Positions 7,260 to 9,920 of a DNA stretch of 9,920 nucleotides are shown here, piece by piece. Source of the stretch: Actinomycetota bacterium (lineage in GTDB: Bacteria > Actinomycetota > Thermoleophilia > Gaiellales > Gaiellaceae); the NCBI GenBank assembly GCA_013697465.1, contig JACCWU010000312.1, positions 1 through 9,920 of the forward strand, given 5' to 3'. Made by a program: the position numbers and the translations under genes. Under the pieces are notes generated by a model that was given only the letters and a program-made list of their open reading frames with translations, did no database searches and was not told the origin of the DNA. Within the stretch, counting starts at the first letter, position 1; every line of letters starts with the position of its first letter.

Positions 7260-8225
7260 ATGCGCGTCTGTCTGATGATCGAGGGGCAGGAAGGTGTCAC
7301 CTGGGACGACTGGATGCGCCTCGCTCGTCTCGTCGAGCACCACGGTCTCGAAGGCCTCTTCCGCTCGGATCACTACAGCGCGATCGTCGGGCAGCATGCG
7401 GACGCGCTCGACGCCTGGGCAACGCTCGCGGGGCTGGCGGCGATCACGAAGCGGATCCGCCTCGGCACGCTCGTGTCGCCGGCGACGTTTCGTCACCCGA
7501 GCGTGCTCGCGCGCATGGCGGCCACGGTGGATCACATCTCCGCAGGGCGCGTCGAGGTCGGCATGGGCTCCGGCTGGTACGAGCGCGAGCACGTGGAGAA
7601 CGGCTTTCCGTTCCTCGATGCGAAAGCGCGCTTCGATCTGTTCGCCGAGCAGGTCGAGGTCGTCGTCAGGTCGTGGACGGAGGAGGGGTTCGAGCACGAA
7701 GGCGCCGCGTACCGTCTGCAGGGGCAAACGGCGCTGCCGAGACCCTTCGAGCAGCCACATCCCCCGCTCGTCCTCGGTGGAACCGTGAAGAGCCGTTTCG
7801 CCGCGCTTGCGGCCCGCTACGCGACCGAGGTGAACACGCTCGGCGCGTCCAACGACGAGCTTCGCGAGCGCAAGGAGCGGATCGACCGGGCATGCGAGGA
7901 AGCGGGTCGCGACCCCGACACGCTGGGGTTCTCCGTCATGACGTCATGTTTCCTCGGCGCAGATGGCGACGAGGCGGTCGAGCGGGTACGACGCTTTCTC
8001 CACGTACGCGGCGGAGACGACGACGCGGAGGCACTCCTCGCCGAGCGCCGCGAGCGCTGGCTCGCCGGCACCGTCGAGGAGGTGGCCGAGCGCATCGAGG
8101 AGCTGCGCGCGCTCGGCGTCACCCGCGTTTTCCTACAGCACCTGAACCACGCGGACGACGAGATGGTCGCGCTGATCGGCAACCGGTTGATGCCCTTGGT
8201 CGCATCGCTACAGTCCAGGCCATGA
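7260..8225 (+). CDS. LLM-class F420-dependent oxidoreductase
   Basis: A 321-residue protein of the bacterial luciferase-like monooxygenase superfamily (TIM barrel), of the kind found in actinobacteria as coenzyme-F420-dependent oxidoreductases. The start RVCLMIEGQEGVTWDDWMRL is followed by GLFRSDHY (32-39, by analogy part of the cofactor/substrate pocket). RIRLGTLVSP and HISAGRVEVGMGSGWYEREH (up to residue 111) then hold the conserved 'GMGSGWYexEH' element at 101-111. PHPPLVLGG is the usual strand leading to the phosphate-binding region. The C-terminal GTVEEVAERIEELRALGVTRVFLQH is typical. The pattern resembles the Rv1855c-like group, but subgroup assignment is tentative. F420 rather than FMN use is inferred from the family and from the likely host. 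The ATG at 7260 lies one base after the previous stop (TGACATG), with no good ribosome binding site, suggesting coupled translation. The frame is open far upstream, but that part is antiparallel to nothing and simply overlaps the YyaL-type gene. Confidence 0.9.
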   Translation: MRVCLMIEGQEGVTWDDWMRLARLVEHHGLEGLFRSDHYSAIVGQHADALDAWATLAGLAAITKRIRLGTLVSPATFRHPSVLARMAATVDHISAGRVEVGMGSGWYEREHVENGFPFLDAKARFDLFAEQVEVVVRSWTEEGFEHEGAAYRLQGQTALPRPFEQPHPPLVLGGTVKSRFAALAARYATEVNTLGASNDELRERKERIDRACEEAGRDPDTLGFSVMTSCFLGADGDEAVERVRRFLHVRGGDDDAEALLAERRERWLAGTVEEVAERIEELRALGVTRVFLQHLNHADDEMVALIGNRLMPLVASLQSRP

Positions 8226-9920
8226 CAACCACCACAGAGCTGACGGGTGCGGAAGACGTCGCGTGGGACCTCTCCGACCTCTATGACGCCAGTGACGATC
8301 CACGACTCGAGAGCGACATCGACGAGGCGGACGAGGCAGCGTCCGCGTTTCGCGATCGTTACCACGGCAAGGTCGCGGACCTGACTGCGGCCGAGCTGGC
8401 GGAAGCCATCGAGGAGCGCGAGCGGATCGAGTCCATCGTCACCCGCGTCGCGTACTTCGCCCATCTCCATTTCGCCACCGACATGGCCGACCCGCCGCGT
8501 GGAGCACTCGTCGCGCGCGTCACCGAGAAGGGCGCGGCGCTCGACACCCAGCTCCTCTTTTTCGGACTCGAGATCGCCGAGCTGGACGACGAAGCGGCCG
8601 AGGCGGTTCTGGAAGGGCCCGAGCTCGAGCACTGGCGCCACTGGTTTCGCTCGCTGCGGAAGTTCCGGCCGCATCTCCTGAGCGAGCCCGAGGAGAAGAT
8701 CGTCACGGAGAAATCGGTTTCGGGCGTCAGCGCGTGGGGGCGGCTCTACGAGGAGCTTCTCGGTGCGGTAAAGGTCGACCTCGACGGGGCCGAAATCTCG
8801 TTCGAGGAGGCGATGGCCAAGCTCTACTCCGCGGACCGAGACGTGCGCCGGTCGGCCGCCGAGGCGGTCACGAGCGCGCTCGACCCCGGCCTCCGCACGC
8901 GCACGTACGTCTTCAACACGATCCTGCTCGACAAGTCCGTCGACGACCGGCTGCGCGACTACCCGACCTGGATCTCGTCGCGGAATCTCCGGAACGACAC
9001 GACGGACGAGGCGGTTCAGGCGCTCGTCGACGCGGCGGTCTCGCGCTACGACGTGGTCCAGCGCTACTACACGCTGAAGGCCAAGCTGGTCGGGCTCGAC
9101 CAGCTCGCCTACTACGACCGGATGGCGCCGATCGGCGAGGATCCGAGCAAGGTCTCCTGGGACGAGGCCCGCGAGATCGTCGTCAGTGCGTACGCGGACT
9201 TCGCGCCGGAGGCGGGCGACATCGCCGAGCGGTTCTTCGCCGAGCAGTGGATCGACGCGCCCGTGCGCGAGAACAAGCGGACGGGAGCGTTCTGCGCCAC
9301 ATCGGTCCCCGGCGTGCACCCGTACGTGCTCATGAACTTCACAGGCGACCGGCGCTCGATCCTCACGCTGGCGCACGAGCTCGGCCACGGTCTCCACGGC
9401 TCGCTCGCGCAGCCGCTCGGGCTGTTCAATGCCGACACCCCCCTGACGACGGCCGAGACGGCCTCCGTCTTCGGCGAGGCACTCACGTTCAAGCGGCTGC
9501 TCGTGCTCGAGGAGGACCCGCACCGCCGCCTCAATCTCCTCGCAGGCAGGATCGAGGACTCGATCGCCACCGTCTTCCGGCAGATCTCCATGAACCGCTT
9601 CGAGCACGCTGCGCACAACGAGCGCCGAGACGAGGGCGAGCTCGCCCCCGAGCGGGTCGAGGAGCTTTGGCTCGACTCGCAGAAGAAGCTCTTCGCCGAC
9701 TCCGTCGACGTGGACGGCTACGGGACCTGGTGGAGCTACATCCCGCACTTCCTGAGCACGCCGGGGTACGTGTACGCGTACGCGTACGGGTTCCTGTTCG
9801 CGCTGGCGATCTTCCGCCGCTACGAGCTCGAAGGAGACTCGATGGTCGAGCCGTACTTCGACGTCCTCCGCTCCGGCGGCTCCAAGCCTCCCGAGGAGCT
9901 CGCGCGTATCGTCGGCCTCG
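8222..9920 (+). CDS. M3-family oligoendopeptidase (PepF type), 3' end outside window
   Basis: The frame runs open from an ATG at 8222 to the right edge: 566 complete codons of a protein that is usually about 600 residues, so only a short tail is missing. It is a zinc metallopeptidase that cleaves short peptides in the cytoplasm. The zinc motif HELGH sits at residues 385-389 (H385, E386, H389), and E412 in TAETASVFGE is the probable third ligand. The substrate-binding C-terminal element PHFLSTPGYVYAYAYG (508-523) includes H509 and Y516. The N-terminal half, with an MTTTTELTGAEDVAWDLSDLYD start and helical repeats, resembles the N-terminal lobe of PepF. The best fit is the PepF/M3 family 3 subgroup. 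Its ATG overlaps the stop of the F420-type gene by four bases (ATGA), so it is probably translated by coupling. A long frame on the opposite strand is a codon-bias shadow. Confidence 0.93.
   Translation, partial: MTTTTELTGAEDVAWDLSDLYDASDDPRLESDIDEADEAASAFRDRYHGKVADLTAAELAEAIEERERIESIVTRVAYFAHLHFATDMADPPRGALVARVTEKGAALDTQLLFFGLEIAELDDEAAEAVLEGPELEHWRHWFRSLRKFRPHLLSEPEEKIVTEKSVSGVSAWGRLYEELLGAVKVDLDGAEISFEEAMAKLYSADRDVRRSAAEAVTSALDPGLRTRTYVFNTILLDKSVDDRLRDYPTWISSRNLRNDTTDEAVQALVDAAVSRYDVVQRYYTLKAKLVGLDQLAYYDRMAPIGEDPSKVSWDEAREIVVSAYADFAPEAGDIAERFFAEQWIDAPVRENKRTGAFCATSVPGVHPYVLMNFTGDRRSILTLAHELGHGLHGSLAQPLGLFNADTPLTTAETASVFGEALTFKRLLVLEEDPHRRLNLLAGRIEDSIATVFRQISMNRFEHAAHNERRDEGELAPERVEELWLDSQKKLFADSVDVDGYGTWWSYIPHFLSTPGYVYAYAYGFLFALAIFRRYELEGDSMVEPYFDVLRSGGSKPPEELARIVGL

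Noticed and set aside
7817..9748. 643-codon open frame on the minus strand opposite the M3 peptidase and the end of the F420-type gene
   Set aside because: It is a codon-bias shadow: the plus strand has recognisable domains (HELGH zinc motif, luciferase-like barrel) across the whole span, and the antisense product resembles no family and is low-complexity in charged residues.
1..9920. Mobile elements, CRISPR arrays, tRNA or rRNA genes, defence systems
   Set aside because: No transposase, integrase, evenly spaced direct repeats, or RNA-gene-like stretches were seen; nearly every base is accounted for by ordinary protein genes.

Overview
The window is high-GC (roughly two-thirds G+C by eye), densely coding bacterial DNA with GTG/ATG starts, gaps of 1 to about 40 bases and one ATGA stop/start overlap. 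A predicted coenzyme-F420-type luciferase-like monooxygenase and the overall gene style point to a high-GC actinobacterium, perhaps of the Thermoleophilia (Gaiella/Solirubrobacter) type. That placement is inference; no rRNA or marker gene is present. All genes look chromosomal and intact, apart from the two cut by the window edges.

Layout. Positions 1-2277 (+) hold the C-terminal part of a large FtsX/MacB-type ABC permease whose start lies upstream. It converges, with a 14-base gap, on a family III (CaiB/BaiF) CoA-transferase on the minus strand (2292-3491). Divergent from that, with only 34 bases between the start codons, begins a six-gene plus-strand run: a DedA-family membrane protein (3526-4146), an RmlD-like NAD(P)-dependent reductase (4177-4938), a small cysteine-free DsrE-like protein (4951-5313), a YyaL/DUF255 thioredoxin-domain protein (5351-7258), a luciferase-like F420-dependent oxidoreductase (7260-8225), and an M3-family oligoendopeptidase (8222 to beyond the right edge). 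A 7-base-arm dyad (4153-4171) between the DedA gene and the RmlD-like gene is the only clear non-coding structure.

How the genes fit together. From the DsrE-like gene onward the spacing is tight (37 bases, 1 base, then a 4-base overlap), so these genes are probably co-transcribed. The last three are probably translationally coupled. The functions are a mix of redox or thiol-related proteins (DsrE-like, thioredoxin-domain, F420-type), a nucleotide-sugar-type reductase, a peptidase and a membrane protein. They do not form a pathway I recognise. I see no RNA genes, insertion sequences, CRISPR arrays, phage genes or clear promoters, and no convincing evidence of a new system. The most unusual items are the dyad, the cysteine-free DsrE-like protein and the compact gene cluster.
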